A stretch of DNA of 64,000 bases from Rosa chinensis. Its lineage: Eukaryota; Streptophyta; Magnoliopsida; Rosales; Rosaceae. The stretch's first letter is position 1, and each line of letters opens with the position of its first letter. Shown here in pieces: positions 11,821-22,195 of the stretch. The translations under genes and the position numbers were made by a program. The stretch spans positions 19,267,001 through 19,331,000 of the forward strand of contig NC_037094.1 of NCBI RefSeq assembly GCF_002994745.2, read 5' to 3'. The notes beneath the pieces were generated by a model that saw only the letters and a program-made list of their open reading frames with translations, searched no databases and was not told the DNA's origin.

Positions 11821-12622
11821 AAGGGAGAAGTTCCGCTGGCGGGGTTTCACTCAGCGGAGACTTCGTCGCTTGGAGGATGACAAGGGAGAAGTTCCGCTGG
11901 CGGATTTGCTCAGCGGAGACTTCACTCCTTGGAAGGTGACAAGGGAGAAGTTCCGCTGGCGGATTTGCTCAGCGGAGACTTCACTCCTTGGAAGGTGACA
12001 AGGGAGAAGTTCCGCTGGCGGATTTGCTCAGCGGAGACTTCACTCCTTGGAAGGTGACAAGGGAGACGTTCCGCTGGCGGATTTGCTCAGCGGAGACTTC
12101 ACTCCTTGGAAGGTGACAAGGGAGAAGTTCCGCTGGCGGATTTGCTCAGCGGAGACTTCACTCCTTGGAAGGTGACAAGGGAGACGTTCCGCTGGCGGAT
12201 TTGCTCAGCGGAGACTTCACTCCTTGGAAGGTGACAAGGGAGACGTTCCGCTGGCGGATTTGCTCAGCGGAGACTTCACTCCTTGGAAGGTGACAAGGGA
12301 GAAGTTCCGCTGGCGGATTTGCTCAGCGGAGACTTCACTCCTTGGAAGGTGACAAGGGAGAAGTTCCGCTGGCGGATTTGCTCAGCGGAGACTTCACTCC
12401 TTGGGAGGTGACAAGGGAGACGTTCCGCTGGCGGATTTGCTCAGCGGAGACTTCACTCCTTGGAAGGTGACAAGGGAGACGTTCCGCTGGCGGATTTGCT
12501 CAGCGGAGACTTCACTCCTTGGAAGGTGACAAGGGAGAAGTTCCGCTGGCGGATTTGCTCAGCGGAGACTTCACTCCTTGGAAGGTGACAAGGGAGACGT
12601 TCCGCTGGCGGATTTCTCGAAG
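11821..12622. repeat. 59-bp tandem array in the Tat element
   Basis: Units begin ACAAGGGAG at 11880, 11939, 11998 and every 59 bp to 12588: twelve regular units, one variant unit before them from about 11821, and a partial last unit. Internal units differ mainly by GAAG or GACG at one place. Each unit contains TTCCGCTGGCGG and CTCAGCGGAG, GCGG-rich blocks that recur elsewhere in the element. Tandem arrays in this part of Tat/Ogre/Retand elements are known and can seed satellites. Confidence 0.92.
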
Positions 12623-12844
12623 TTGCCCCTTCGGTGGTTAATACGTGTCGTGCCCACAGCGGGTTAGCGTGCGTAGGCTTGTCTGCTAAGCCTGTCCGTC
12701 TTCTAGCCTTTAATGATAGTAACTGTGGGTTTTGTAACTGAGATGACGCTTCGGGCAATCCGGAGAGTGAGTGGAGATGTACGACACGTGTACGGCTAAC
12801 AAGGGATGTTGGTATGGAGCGGACGGTCGAGGACGCGTTGGGGC

Positions 12845-12856
12845 CTATATAAAAAG
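12845..12856 (+). promoter_or_regulatory. TATA box for the antisense gene
   Basis: CTATATAAAAAG lies on the + strand 460 bp before the antisense ORF start, next to GC-rich sequence. It points into the antisense gene, not the gag-pol ORF, so this gene probably has a promoter independent of the LTR. Confidence 0.6.
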
Positions 12857-13313
12857 GGGGGAAATTCTGGGGGATTCGACACTTTGTGAAAATTTTGAAA
12901 GCTTAGCCACCGTTTGTTCGAAACCGGAGAAGGAGCCTACCGAAGTTTGGATACACTACTCCCAGAGACGTTGGTCGTACCTGTGCACCACCGTGCCGGA
13001 GATTGCATCACTGAGGTTGGTATTCGGATCTCTGTCTTCTGCTATTTGTTTCTGCTAGTTTCTGGGTTTTGTAGTGTTTGCTTTTCTGGGTGTGCTCTGA
13101 GGTGTGAGATGGGGGTTTTTTGTGGGGGATTGAATGATGGTTGGCCAATGCGTTCATTGGTTTTAGGATTTGGATAGTCGAGTCTGGGTTGAGTGTGTTT
13201 GTTTACACTTTGGGGTTTTCTGGGTTTTGTTCTTGATTATTTTGGCTATAACTGATGCGAGAATAGGCTAGATCTATGTTTGTGCTAACTGATGTGGGTT
13301 TTAGGGTTTTGGG
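12857..13313 (+). other. Probable 5' UTR of the antisense gene, with a possible intron
   Basis: No coding sequence is seen. A GT-rich, T-rich stretch from about 13015 (CTGAG|GTTGGTATT) to 13304 (GGGTTTTAG) has the look of a leader intron ending ten bases before the ATG at 13314. Transcript evidence would be needed to confirm it. Confidence 0.4.
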
Positions 13314-16015
13314 ATGGCTAGCGTTATAGAGATTTCGAGCAGTGAGGATTCCGGGTCTGACGTGTCGCTCAGCGCGGCGGATGGGGTTTTTATTGATTCG
13401 TTGCGTCCGTCTGCCCATGCAGGATCCTCACTGCCAGAACCGCTAGAAGTTGAGCCGTTACAGACTATCCCCTGGGAAGCAACTATGGCCCGTGGTTCGC
13501 GTTCAGAGAGCTCTAGGGCGGGTGAGGCCGCTGCCGCCAAGGTTAGGCGCGACGAACGCTTGGCAAGCAATAGTGCTGCTAGCGGCTCCGCCGGGGAGGA
13601 AGAGGCAGCGGAGCAAAATGTTGAGTCGGCGTGGTTCCTCCCGGATGGGACAGCCGTTGACGAGGCGGGAGGGGGGATGAACGGTGCTGCTGTCGCTCGA
13701 CTGAAGCAGGCGTTCCACTTGCCGGGGTCGGTGAAGCTGCGACCACCGACGGCTGATGAGAAGGCGTCGATTCTCCCGACGGGGTGTGCGGCCGTGCACG
13801 AGGCCATATTCCGCCAAGGGGTGACACTTCCGCTAGTGCCCAATCTTCAAATCCTTGTTTGTGAGTTTGGCCTTGCCTTCGGTCAGATCTGTCCAAACAT
13901 GTGGCGGTTGATGTTGGCGATGAACTCCTTGTGGCGCTTGTCGGGGTGCGAGGGGCCTACCGTGGCGGAAGTGCTCCATTTCTACGAGTTAGTATATGTG
14001 AAGCGCCAAGGTTGCCACGGGCAAGTAAATTTGAGTCGCCGGCAGGGAGCGCCCAAGCTGATCGAGAATCTGAGGGACTCCATGTCCTATTGGCGGGGGA
14101 CCTTTTGCGTCGCTACCGACGGTTGGGAGTACCACGCTAGGTCTAACGAGGAAGGGCCGTCATTTAGGATTAAGTCCGAGTTCCAACCTATTCGAGGTTG
14201 GTGGCCTGTGTCCGCTGAAAATGTTTGGCGTGCCTACATGCTTGAACTTGTATTCTTACGACGTGTTTGTCTTGTGCAGCGGGACTCCGGTATACGTTGA
14301 CGCGTGCAGAAGAGTGCCGGGTGGCGAGGATCAGAGGTTGCTGGCGGAACCGGAACCTGCTTGATTTCCGCTTGCTAACTGGTTGGGAGTTATTGGTCGA
14401 CCTGCGACTAACACGCTCTATTGGTGAGGATCCTACCCTGTCGTTTCGTTTTATAATTGAATTGTGTCTGACTGGTGGCTGGCTTTCCCTTCTCTCTTTT
14501 TTTATAGAAACTCCGCCGGGCAACAAATCAAGTCGCGACGCGTTCGAGAAGGCGATGGATCGGGCGGAGATAGAAAACTTTTTGGAGGCCATGTATGCTG
14601 AGGGGCTGGCGGCCCAGCAGACCGTGGTGAACCCGGAGACGTTGGCGTTGAGTCACTCCGAGGTTCCGGTGGAGATGGCAATGCCACACCAGTCTCACCT
14701 TGGCGAAGATGGTCTGCCTACGGTGCAGGCGGGGACTCAGGCGGATGGCGGGGAGAGGGGAACCGTTGCTACCGGGCAGCGGGAACGGATGCCTGCCACC
14801 AGGCGCGGTCCTCAAAAGAAGGCGGTACCTTCAACGGAGACTGCTACCGAGGCCAGGGGTGAGCCGCCAGTGCGGGTGACGAGGACCGCTGCTGGCACAC
14901 AAAGGGCGCTGGAGAAGAGGCGCCGGCAGCCTGACTCCCCCGCCGAGGAAGAGGAAGAAGAGGTGGTTATCGGGGTCCGCCAACAAAAGAAGGCCCGACA
15001 AACTGCATCGAAGGTTGCAGTGGCGGAGGGAGAGGCGCCCCCCGTCAGTGATCTGGACTCCTTTGCCGAGTACGCGCCGTTCATGACAGAAGGGGAGCGA
15101 GAGTTCCTCTTCCATCTGTGTGAGCGGCTGGGGTTCGGGGGTCTGGCGGGCATATCGCGCCCGACGGCAATTGACCAATCGCCCTTCAGCTCTGCGTTTG
15201 GTCAAGTATCGGCGGGGTTACACGATATGTTCGTGGCGGCGTCTAAGCAGCCCCGGATTGAGGCGGAGCTCAGGGGAGAAATCGAAGGTCTCCAGAGGGA
15301 GTTGGCGGAGGCCAAGGAGAGAGTGGCGGAGATCCAGCGGGGATTGGTTAAGGCGGAGTGCGATTATGCGGACGCCCGTGGCAAACTGAATGCGGCTATC
15401 CGGCGGGATCTGGAGAGGAATGAATATGTCTCCAAGTTGGAGCAGGAGATTGGGCTGCTGAAGGAGAAGATAGCCGCCAAGGACAAGAAGCTTATTATAG
15501 TGCAGCGGGAGTCTGCCGCCAGACTGGATGAGATGAAGCGGCTGGATGGTGAGGTTGGTCGCCTGACAGCGGAACAGAGTGCCTCTGCAGCCGCCGCCGT
15601 TGAAGCGTACAAGCTGTCGGCGGAGTATAAAAAGGCGATGATTGAGGCGGCGAAAGCTGGTGCCCGAGCAAACGTAGACATGTTGAAGCGGAAGGGTGCC
15701 ATTGATTTTGTAAAGGCCTCACAGCCTGACGTGCCGCTGGTCCAGAGTGCCCCGGCGGAGCCAGAAGTCGTGCCTGCCCAAGCTGCAGGTACTCATTCAG
15801 GCAGCGGGGAAAGTGGCCCGCATCCGACGGAAGGGTCCCAGCAAACCCCCCAGCAGACCCCGTCGGAGGTGTCACGTGCCGGGTTTCTGGAGGCACACAC
15901 CCGAGCCGACGGCACCCTAGAGACTCCCAGTCCGACAGCCCGAGGGTCCGATCAAGCGAGCCGATCGGTCGCGCCGCCAGCCGTCGAAGCAGCAGAGGCC
16001 GAAGCCAATCGCTGA
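13314..16015 (+). CDS. Antisense gene of the Tat element: putative gypsy-type transposon domain plus coiled coil
   Basis: I predict three exons, 13314-14196, 14280-14423 and 14508-16015, with GT-AG introns and matching phases, giving 844 residues. The second intron (84 nt) keeps the frame if retained. Residues 1-150 are acidic and serine-rich. About 160-290 resembles the plant putative gypsy-type transposon domain (PF04195): a PLVPNLQILVCEFGLAFGQI block followed by MWRLMLAMN. About 590-720 is a long heptad-rich coiled coil (RGEIEGLQRELAEAKERV). The tail is rich in P, S and T. It is encoded opposite to gag-pol and converges on it; the two 3' ends are about 410 bp apart. Similar antisense ORFs are known in Grande/Retand-type Tat elements; their role is not established. 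Confidence 0.8.
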
Positions 16016-16424
16016 ACCTATCTGAGATCTCCGAAGTTATTTTTTTTTTTTTTTTGTGTAGCCGCTGAGGCATACTAGCTTGTACCGAATTTTGTGAAAT
16101 GAAGTGCATTTCTGACTTGGTTTGCCATGATGTGTGTGTAGTACTATTGAGTTATATTTTCTTTTGTCGATCAATGGAACATTAAAGGAATTAAGATTGG
16201 TCCAAGTGCACCGCGTAGCGGACGGAGTCCGCCGACGCTTGCTGGCGTTGCCAGTTGCCCTCGGTGCTAGACTTGGTAACAATGGTCTGAATAATTCCTC
16301 GTTTCATTGATGGCTGACTGATCAGCGTACAAAAGTGGGGTAGTACCCGTTGGGTAGCTTCCCTTAGCTAAACATTCGAACAAAAAATTTAGCTAAGTCA
16401 AGATGCGCATGGGTAGCGGTTTGA
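16016..16424. other. Convergent 3' ends of the antisense gene and gag-pol
   Basis: Non-coding. It contains a T run near 16040 and AT-rich sequence likely to hold polyadenylation signals for both strands. Overlapping transcripts here could form double-stranded RNA; that is inference. Confidence 0.45.
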
Positions 16425-19400
16425 CTATTTGTAATAATACCGAAGGTGTTCAGTATTCCAAGGGCGGGGCGTTGTGACGCCGTCCTTGTCCATTAAGTAG
16501 AAGGTGCCTGGGCTAACGACTTCCACAATTTTGTATGGGCCTTCCCATGTTGGGCGGAGTTTTGTCGGTGGCGGAATGACTTCTTTCATGACCAAGTCCC
16601 CCAGTTGGAGGTTCCGGGCCCTGACTCTGGCGTTGTAAAAACGTGATACCCGTTGCTTGTTTTGCAGATTGTGTAAATGGGCCTCGAGTCTTCTCTCTTC
16701 TAGGAGGTCCCTGTCTAAATTGACGCCGGCGTTGTTGGTCTCTGGGCAGTAGCCTTCGACTTTAGCGGTAGGTTGGGTAACTTCAATGGGTAAGACAGCC
16801 TCTGTGCCGAACATCATACAAAAAGGAGTTTCTCCGGTGGCGGAGGTTGGAGTTGTTCGGATGGCCCACAGGACTTCTGGGAGTTTCTCCGCCCATAAAC
16901 CCTTGGCGTCGTCGAGCTTCTTTTTTAACAATTTTTTGATTATCTTGTTTGCCGCTTCGACCTGGCCGTTGGTCTGGGGGTGGGCGACAGATGCAAACCT
17001 CAGCTTGGTGCCCAAGTTGATGGTGAAGGAGATGAGCTCGTCATTATTGAACTGTGTGCCGTTATCTGTGATGATTGTGTGCGGGACACCGTAGCGGCAA
17101 TAGATATTCTTCCAAAGGAAGTGAATTACCTTGGCGGTAGTTATTGCCGTCAGTGGCTCTGCCTCTATCCACTTGGTGTTGTAATCGATGGCAACAATGA
17201 TGTATTTGAACTGGCCCTTGGCAGTTTGGAATTTGCCCATCAGATCAAGGCCCCACGTAGAATGAATCCATGGGCCCACGATGATTGACAGTGGTTCTGC
17301 TGGTGCGTGTGGGAGATCTGCGAATTGCTGGCATTTGTGGCAAGACCTCGAAATCCGCCGGGCGTCATCGCCAAGTGTGGGCCAGAAGTACCCTTGTCGC
17401 ATTGTGCGGTTGGCCAGGGATCTGGCGCCCGAGTGGTTTCCGCATTCTCCGCTATGGATTTCAGTTAGGACAACCCTTCCCTCCTCTGGGGTTAGACAGC
17501 GGAGGTTTGGATGGGTGAATCCCTGGCGGTAGAGTTTGCCGTGCTGGATGTTGTAGCGGGTTGCTCTTCGTTGGAGCTGCCTTGCCTGGACCTTATCTTC
17601 TGGCAATGTTCCGCTGCGCTTGTATGCGATGATTTCGTCCATCCAGCTGGGGTCGACCTGAATGTTGAAGATTTCCGCCAGAGTCTTTGTGATGCTTGGT
17701 TTGTTAAGATACTCCACCCTTGTGTCCGCCGGACTCTGATGTGGTTGGGCGGTTGCCAGTCTCGCCAGGGAATCAGCCTTAGCGTTCTTTTCCCTGGGGA
17801 TTTGTGTGATTGTGTGAAACTTGAACTTTTTTAGCAACGTTTTGACGTACCCCAGATATGCCGCTAGCTGCTGGTCCTTGGCTTGGAAGCTGTCGTTGAC
17901 CTGGTTGACGACTAGTTGGGAGTCGCTGAATATGTTGACGCTGTCAGCTCCTGAGTCAATGGCGAGGAGTAGGCCGGCGATGAGCGCCTCGTACTCCGCC
18001 ATATTGTTTGAAGCTTTGAAGTTGAATTTCAACGCATATTCTGCCTTCAGTCCCCCGGGTCCGGTTAGGATGACCCCGGCGCCGCTGGCCTTGGCGCAGG
18101 CGGAGCCGTCCACATGTAGGTCCCATCCTGACTGTGGGGTAAGTACCCCTGTACCGGTTACCATTTCTGTTCCGGGCTGTGCTTGAGTACCGGGTTCTGG
18201 TTGACGCTCAGTAAGTTCAGCGATGAAGTCTGCTACTGCCTGGCCCTTCATGGCGGTTTTTGGCTTGTACTCGATGTCAAATTCGCTGAGCTCAATCGCC
18301 CACTTGCTGAGTCGCCCTGAGTGTTCAGGGTTCTGCATCACCTGTCTCAGCGGTTGATTGGTCAACACATGGATCGTGTGGGCCTGGAAATACTGCCGAA
18401 GGCGTCTGGCGGCAACGATAAGTGCAAGCGCCAGCCTTTCCAACGGTGGATACCTTGTTTCTGCTCCGTTCATACCTCTGCCGGCGTAGAATACTGGGAG
18501 TTCATCCTGACCCTCCCGCCGAACAATGGCGCAACTTATTGCCGTTGCCGAGACCGCCAGATATATGAATAGTGTCTCTCCTTGGACGGGGACAGAAAGG
18601 AGAGGGACTGCCGCCAAATACTCATTTAGACCTTGGAACGCCGCCTGACATTCTGGGTTCCAGTCAATGACCTTCTTGTGAGTTGTTTTGAGGAGTTTGA
18701 AGAATGGGGCGCACTTGTCAGTAAGTCGAGAGATGAATCGAGAAAGGGCGGTTAACTTGCCCTGGAGACACTGGACGTCTACTTTATACTTCGGGTCCGA
18801 CAGGTCAAGGATGGCCTGTACCTTGTCTGGGTTAGCCTCGATACCTCGCTCGCTGACGATGTAACCCAGAAATTTGCTGGCGGTGACTGCAAAGAAACAT
18901 TTTTCTGGGTTGAGGCGCATACCATAGGCCAGGAGGATGGTTACTATGATCCTGAGGTTTGCCACATGTCCGCTGGCCTTTATGCTCTTGACCAGCATGT
19001 CGTCCACATAGACCTCGATGATTTTTCCCAGATGCTCAGCGAACATTGCGTTCATCAACCGCTGATAAGTTGCACCGGCGTTCTTCAGACCAAAAGGCAT
19101 GACATTGTAGCAGTAAAGGCCTTTGTCGGTGGTGAAGGTGGTGCATTCTTGGTCGCTGGGGTGCATTTTGATCTGGTTGTATCCAGAGAAAGCATCCATC
19201 ATGCTGAGGAGTTCGTGTCCGGCGGTTGCATCGACCAGCTGATCGATACGAGGTAGCGGGAAACTATCTTTTGGGCATGCCTTGTTTAGGTTTTTGAAGT
19301 CGACGCACATCCGCCACTTGCCGCTGGGCTTCTTCACCATTACCAGATTTGAGATCCATTGGGGGTAGATGACCTGGCGGATGAATCCAATGTCCCGTAG

Positions 19401-22142
19401 TTTGGCGACCTCCTGTCCGATTGCCCGGTATTTTTCCTCATCAAAGGCCCTCCGCTTCTGCTTGATAGGATAGAAAGAGGGTTTGATGGTCAGTTTATGG
19501 GTGATTATTTCAGTGGAGATGCCAGGCATGTCTGCATAGGACCATGCAAAGACGGTGGCGTTGTCACGTAAGAACTGAGTGAGTTCTGCCTCCACTTCTG
19601 GGTCTAGCTGGGAGCCTATGCGGACTGTCCTCTCAGGATGCTCGTCTGAGATGCAGACGGCCTTCAGTGACGTGTCCGGGTTGACCGGCTCCTTCATTAC
19701 ATATTTCTTCTCTTCATCTCTAGGATCCTCAAAGATATTCGGTGGTGGTGGGTCATTACCCACTGCCAGGATTTCATGGCGGCGCGTTGACCGCGCTACA
19801 GATGTTGAATAGCATTCTCGTGCCAGCTGTTGGCTTCCCCTCACACAGCCTGTGCCATTGGGCGTGGGGAACTTCATGAGAAGCATATATCCGGCAATGA
19901 TGCACTTGAGCTTATTAAGCGCTGGTCGACCAATGATGGCGTTGTACGAACTGGGACAGTCGACGATAATGAATTCCGTGTGCACTTCCGCCATACAGGG
20001 ACTAGTGCCAATAACTAGTCGCATGTAATCCGACCCTAGTGGTTGTGTGATGTCTCCGGAGAAGCTGAGCAGTGGCTCATGATCCTGGAGTAGTTTCTTG
20101 TTCCGCTTGAGGTGGTCGTAGCAGCCACTGAAGATGACGTTGACAGCGGATCCGCTATCTACCAAGATTCTCCCCACCGAGAATTTGCCAAGAATGGCAT
20201 CGACTAAGAATGGGTCGTCATGGGGTAAATGTACTCCGCGCTCCTCCTCCTCTGAAAAGGTGATAGGTTCCCATCCTGACTTCGGGAGTTTAGCGGATCT
20301 TTCATAGCGGATGTTGCAAACCTCCTTTGGGTGGTTAGCGCGTGCATAGCGCTTTCTTGCCCTGTGAGACATGCTGGTGATTGGAGCACCGCCATCGATG
20401 GTGTTGATGCGGCCCAAGGTTTCTACGTTGGCAATTACTGGCGGTGGTTGGCGTACCTTGAACTGCTCCAACTTGCCGTCACGGTATAAAGTCTCAATGG
20501 CTGTTTTGAGGGCGTTACAGCTGTTTGTATTGTGGCCGCTGTCCGCGTGGTATTTGCACCACTTGCCGGTGTTCCTGGGTTTGCCCGTTTTTGGGTACTT
20601 TGGAGGGGGTGGCGGTGGGATCTGATCCTTGCACTGATTATAGATATCTTCATATGAGGCCGTTAGGACCGTGAAAACTGCATACCGCTGTGAGGACTCC
20701 GTCTGCTTGTTGTTGTTGTCATGAGTTGGGCGGTTTCCCCTATAAAAATGCTGTCCCTTCTGCCGCTTGGTTTGGTGGTCGCCCTGCTGCCACTCTCTTT
20801 TCTTGTCAACTGGCGGAGCTGAGGGGGGTTTATCAGCGGCTTCCTGGTGATTGGAAGATGGTTGTGCTGATTTTGCTGGCGTTGCTGGTGGTGGTGTTTC
20901 TCCATATGTGATGAATTCCGCCTGGGCGTGAATGACCGCCTCACTCATGACGTGGTCGTACGTTGCATTGGGATGGTTGTAATTGAGGTGATAGAGGAAC
21001 GGTCCCTTGAGGAGTCCCTTCCTGAAGGCTGCCGACGCCATAGTTTTGTCCAGGTCGCGGCACTGAGATGCTGCCGCTCGCCATCTTGTGACAAAGGCCT
21101 TCAGTGACTCGTCCTCCCCCTGTTTGACGCTGAACAGCTGACTTGTGTTGTGATGTCCGGCAGACAATAGGATGAAGCGGGAGAGGAAAGCATGCGACAG
21201 TGCATGGAACGAGCCGACCGATCCTGGCGGACATTCAAAAAACCAGTTCATTGCTTCGCCGTCCAATGTTTCGCTGAACAGATGGCACAGGGTGGCGTCG
21301 TCGAATCCCTTGTTGTTGGTGACCTTCTTGAAGGTGTCCATGTGGACAAAGGGATCGGTCATTCCGCCATATGGCGACATTTTTGGGGTCTTTGCATATG
21401 TTGGCCTGACGGCCTGTAGGATCGCGGCGGAAAAGGGGCCGGGTCTGGAAGTGAACAGCGGGTTCCGAGTTGATGTCGGGACGCCCGTCTCCGCCTGGAT
21501 TAACCTCTGCTCCAGTTGGTGCATCCTTTCCAATAACTGGGCGGTTGCATCGCCGGCGGAATCGGCCTGACTCCCCCGCCGAGTTGGCTTGCGCCTAGGT
21601 ATGGGCGGATCATCCTCAGTCCTTGCCCTGACATTCAAGCTGTTGGCGTGCGGAAGGGATTCCGCCGTATGTTCTAACATTAGTTGGGGTATGGGCGGTG
21701 GTCCCATTCCTGACAACCCTGGTGGGTTCAGCGGTACGTGCGTTTGTATGACTGGCCCTGGCGCTGCCGTGCCGGCGCTGGGTCGACTACGCCTGGTACT
21801 GCGTGACTGTTCGCTCTGTGCCGGGCGGTCGGTGGCCGCCAAAGTGTTTTTTAGTTCCTCAAAACGTGTCATGAGCGCAGCCACCTGTCTTTGGGCTTCG
21901 GCCTTCTCTCTACGCTCCTCCTCACGCTCCCTGTTTGCCTTATGAAGATCCGCCAGTGCTATCTCGTACATGGTGACGAGATCCTGGCCTGACGGGCGGC
22001 TGCTGCCTGGGTTTGCCTCACCACCGGGATTGGCCGGGGTTGTGAATAGTGCGCAGTTAACGCCGATCGCGGGGTCGGAGGGCTGGGGAATGGCGGGGAG
22101 CTCCGCCTGCTCTTCAGCGTTTCCCCCGCTGTCGTTAGTCAT
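16425..22142 (-). CDS. Gag-Pol polyprotein, 1905 residues, intact
   Basis: A single unbroken frame from ATG at 22142. Approximate residues: retrotransposon Gag block 240-400, variant zinc knuckle CKYHADSGHNTNSC near 530, aspartic protease DSGSAVNVIF near 660, RT 870-1130 with catalytic YVDD near 1046, gypsy RNase H about 1200-1310, archaeal-type RNase H starting WDLHVDGSA near 1339, integrase zinc finger near 1560-1610 (HSGECGNHSG, CHKC), integrase core with DNGTQFNN near 1695, and a C-terminal WEGPYKI block near 1870. All major catalytic motifs are present. Gag and Pol are in one frame, so protein ratio is not set by frameshifting. The protein would copy element RNA into DNA in cytoplasmic particles and integrate it. 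Confidence 0.96.
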   Translation of the reverse strand: MTNDSGGNAEEQAELPAIPQPSDPAIGVNCALFTTPANPGGEANPGSSRPSGQDLVTMYEIALADLHKANREREEERREKAEAQRQVAALMTRFEELKNTLAATDRPAQSEQSRSTRRSRPSAGTAAPGPVIQTHVPLNPPGLSGMGPPPIPQLMLEHTAESLPHANSLNVRARTEDDPPIPRRKPTRRGSQADSAGDATAQLLERMHQLEQRLIQAETGVPTSTRNPLFTSRPGPFSAAILQAVRPTYAKTPKMSPYGGMTDPFVHMDTFKKVTNNKGFDDATLCHLFSETLDGEAMNWFFECPPGSVGSFHALSHAFLSRFILLSAGHHNTSQLFSVKQGEDESLKAFVTRWRAAASQCRDLDKTMASAAFRKGLLKGPFLYHLNYNHPNATYDHVMSEAVIHAQAEFITYGETPPPATPAKSAQPSSNHQEAADKPPSAPPVDKKREWQQGDHQTKRQKGQHFYRGNRPTHDNNNKQTESSQRYAVFTVLTASYEDIYNQCKDQIPPPPPPKYPKTGKPRNTGKWCKYHADSGHNTNSCNALKTAIETLYRDGKLEQFKVRQPPPVIANVETLGRINTIDGGAPITSMSHRARKRYARANHPKEVCNIRYERSAKLPKSGWEPITFSEEEERGVHLPHDDPFLVDAILGKFSVGRILVDSGSAVNVIFSGCYDHLKRNKKLLQDHEPLLSFSGDITQPLGSDYMRLVIGTSPCMAEVHTEFIIVDCPSSYNAIIGRPALNKLKCIIAGYMLLMKFPTPNGTGCVRGSQQLARECYSTSVARSTRRHEILAVGNDPPPPNIFEDPRDEEKKYVMKEPVNPDTSLKAVCISDEHPERTVRIGSQLDPEVEAELTQFLRDNATVFAWSYADMPGISTEIITHKLTIKPSFYPIKQKRRAFDEEKYRAIGQEVAKLRDIGFIRQVIYPQWISNLVMVKKPSGKWRMCVDFKNLNKACPKDSFPLPRIDQLVDATAGHELLSMMDAFSGYNQIKMHPSDQECTTFTTDKGLYCYNVMPFGLKNAGATYQRLMNAMFAEHLGKIIEVYVDDMLVKSIKASGHVANLRIIVTILLAYGMRLNPEKCFFAVTASKFLGYIVSERGIEANPDKVQAILDLSDPKYKVDVQCLQGKLTALSRFISRLTDKCAPFFKLLKTTHKKVIDWNPECQAAFQGLNEYLAAVPLLSVPVQGETLFIYLAVSATAISCAIVRREGQDELPVFYAGRGMNGAETRYPPLERLALALIVAARRLRQYFQAHTIHVLTNQPLRQVMQNPEHSGRLSKWAIELSEFDIEYKPKTAMKGQAVADFIAELTERQPEPGTQAQPGTEMVTGTGVLTPQSGWDLHVDGSACAKASGAGVILTGPGGLKAEYALKFNFKASNNMAEYEALIAGLLLAIDSGADSVNIFSDSQLVVNQVNDSFQAKDQQLAAYLGYVKTLLKKFKFHTITQIPREKNAKADSLARLATAQPHQSPADTRVEYLNKPSITKTLAEIFNIQVDPSWMDEIIAYKRSGTLPEDKVQARQLQRRATRYNIQHGKLYRQGFTHPNLRCLTPEEGRVVLTEIHSGECGNHSGARSLANRTMRQGYFWPTLGDDARRISRSCHKCQQFADLPHAPAEPLSIIVGPWIHSTWGLDLMGKFQTAKGQFKYIIVAIDYNTKWIEAEPLTAITTAKVIHFLWKNIYCRYGVPHTIITDNGTQFNNDELISFTINLGTKLRFASVAHPQTNGQVEAANKIIKKLLKKKLDDAKGLWAEKLPEVLWAIRTTPTSATGETPFCMMFGTEAVLPIEVTQPTAKVEGYCPETNNAGVNLDRDLLEERRLEAHLHNLQNKQRVSRFYNARVRARNLQLGDLVMKEVIPPPTKLRPTWEGPYKIVEVVSPGTFYLMDKDGVTTPRPWNTEHLRYYYK

Positions 22143-22176
22143 GATGATTGTAGCGGGATGACCTTTAGTTCAAGGA

Positions 22177-22195
22177 TTCCCACAGACGGCGCCAA
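22177..22195 (-). other. Primer-binding site of the Tat element
   Basis: On the minus strand, immediately after the 5' LTR, the sequence reads TTGGCGCCGTCTGTGGGAA. It should pair with the 3' end of a host tRNA ending in CCA. I did not identify the tRNA. The same 19 bases occur at 39581-39599. Confidence 0.85.

Noticed and set aside
11821..12622. CRISPR-like regular array
   Set aside because: The repeats are contiguous 59-bp units without unique spacers, inside a plant retrotransposon. It is a simple tandem array.
19579..21570. Several + strand ORFs opposite gag-pol
   Set aside because: Shadow frames of the 1905-codon polyprotein. The one antisense gene with support is at 13314-16015.
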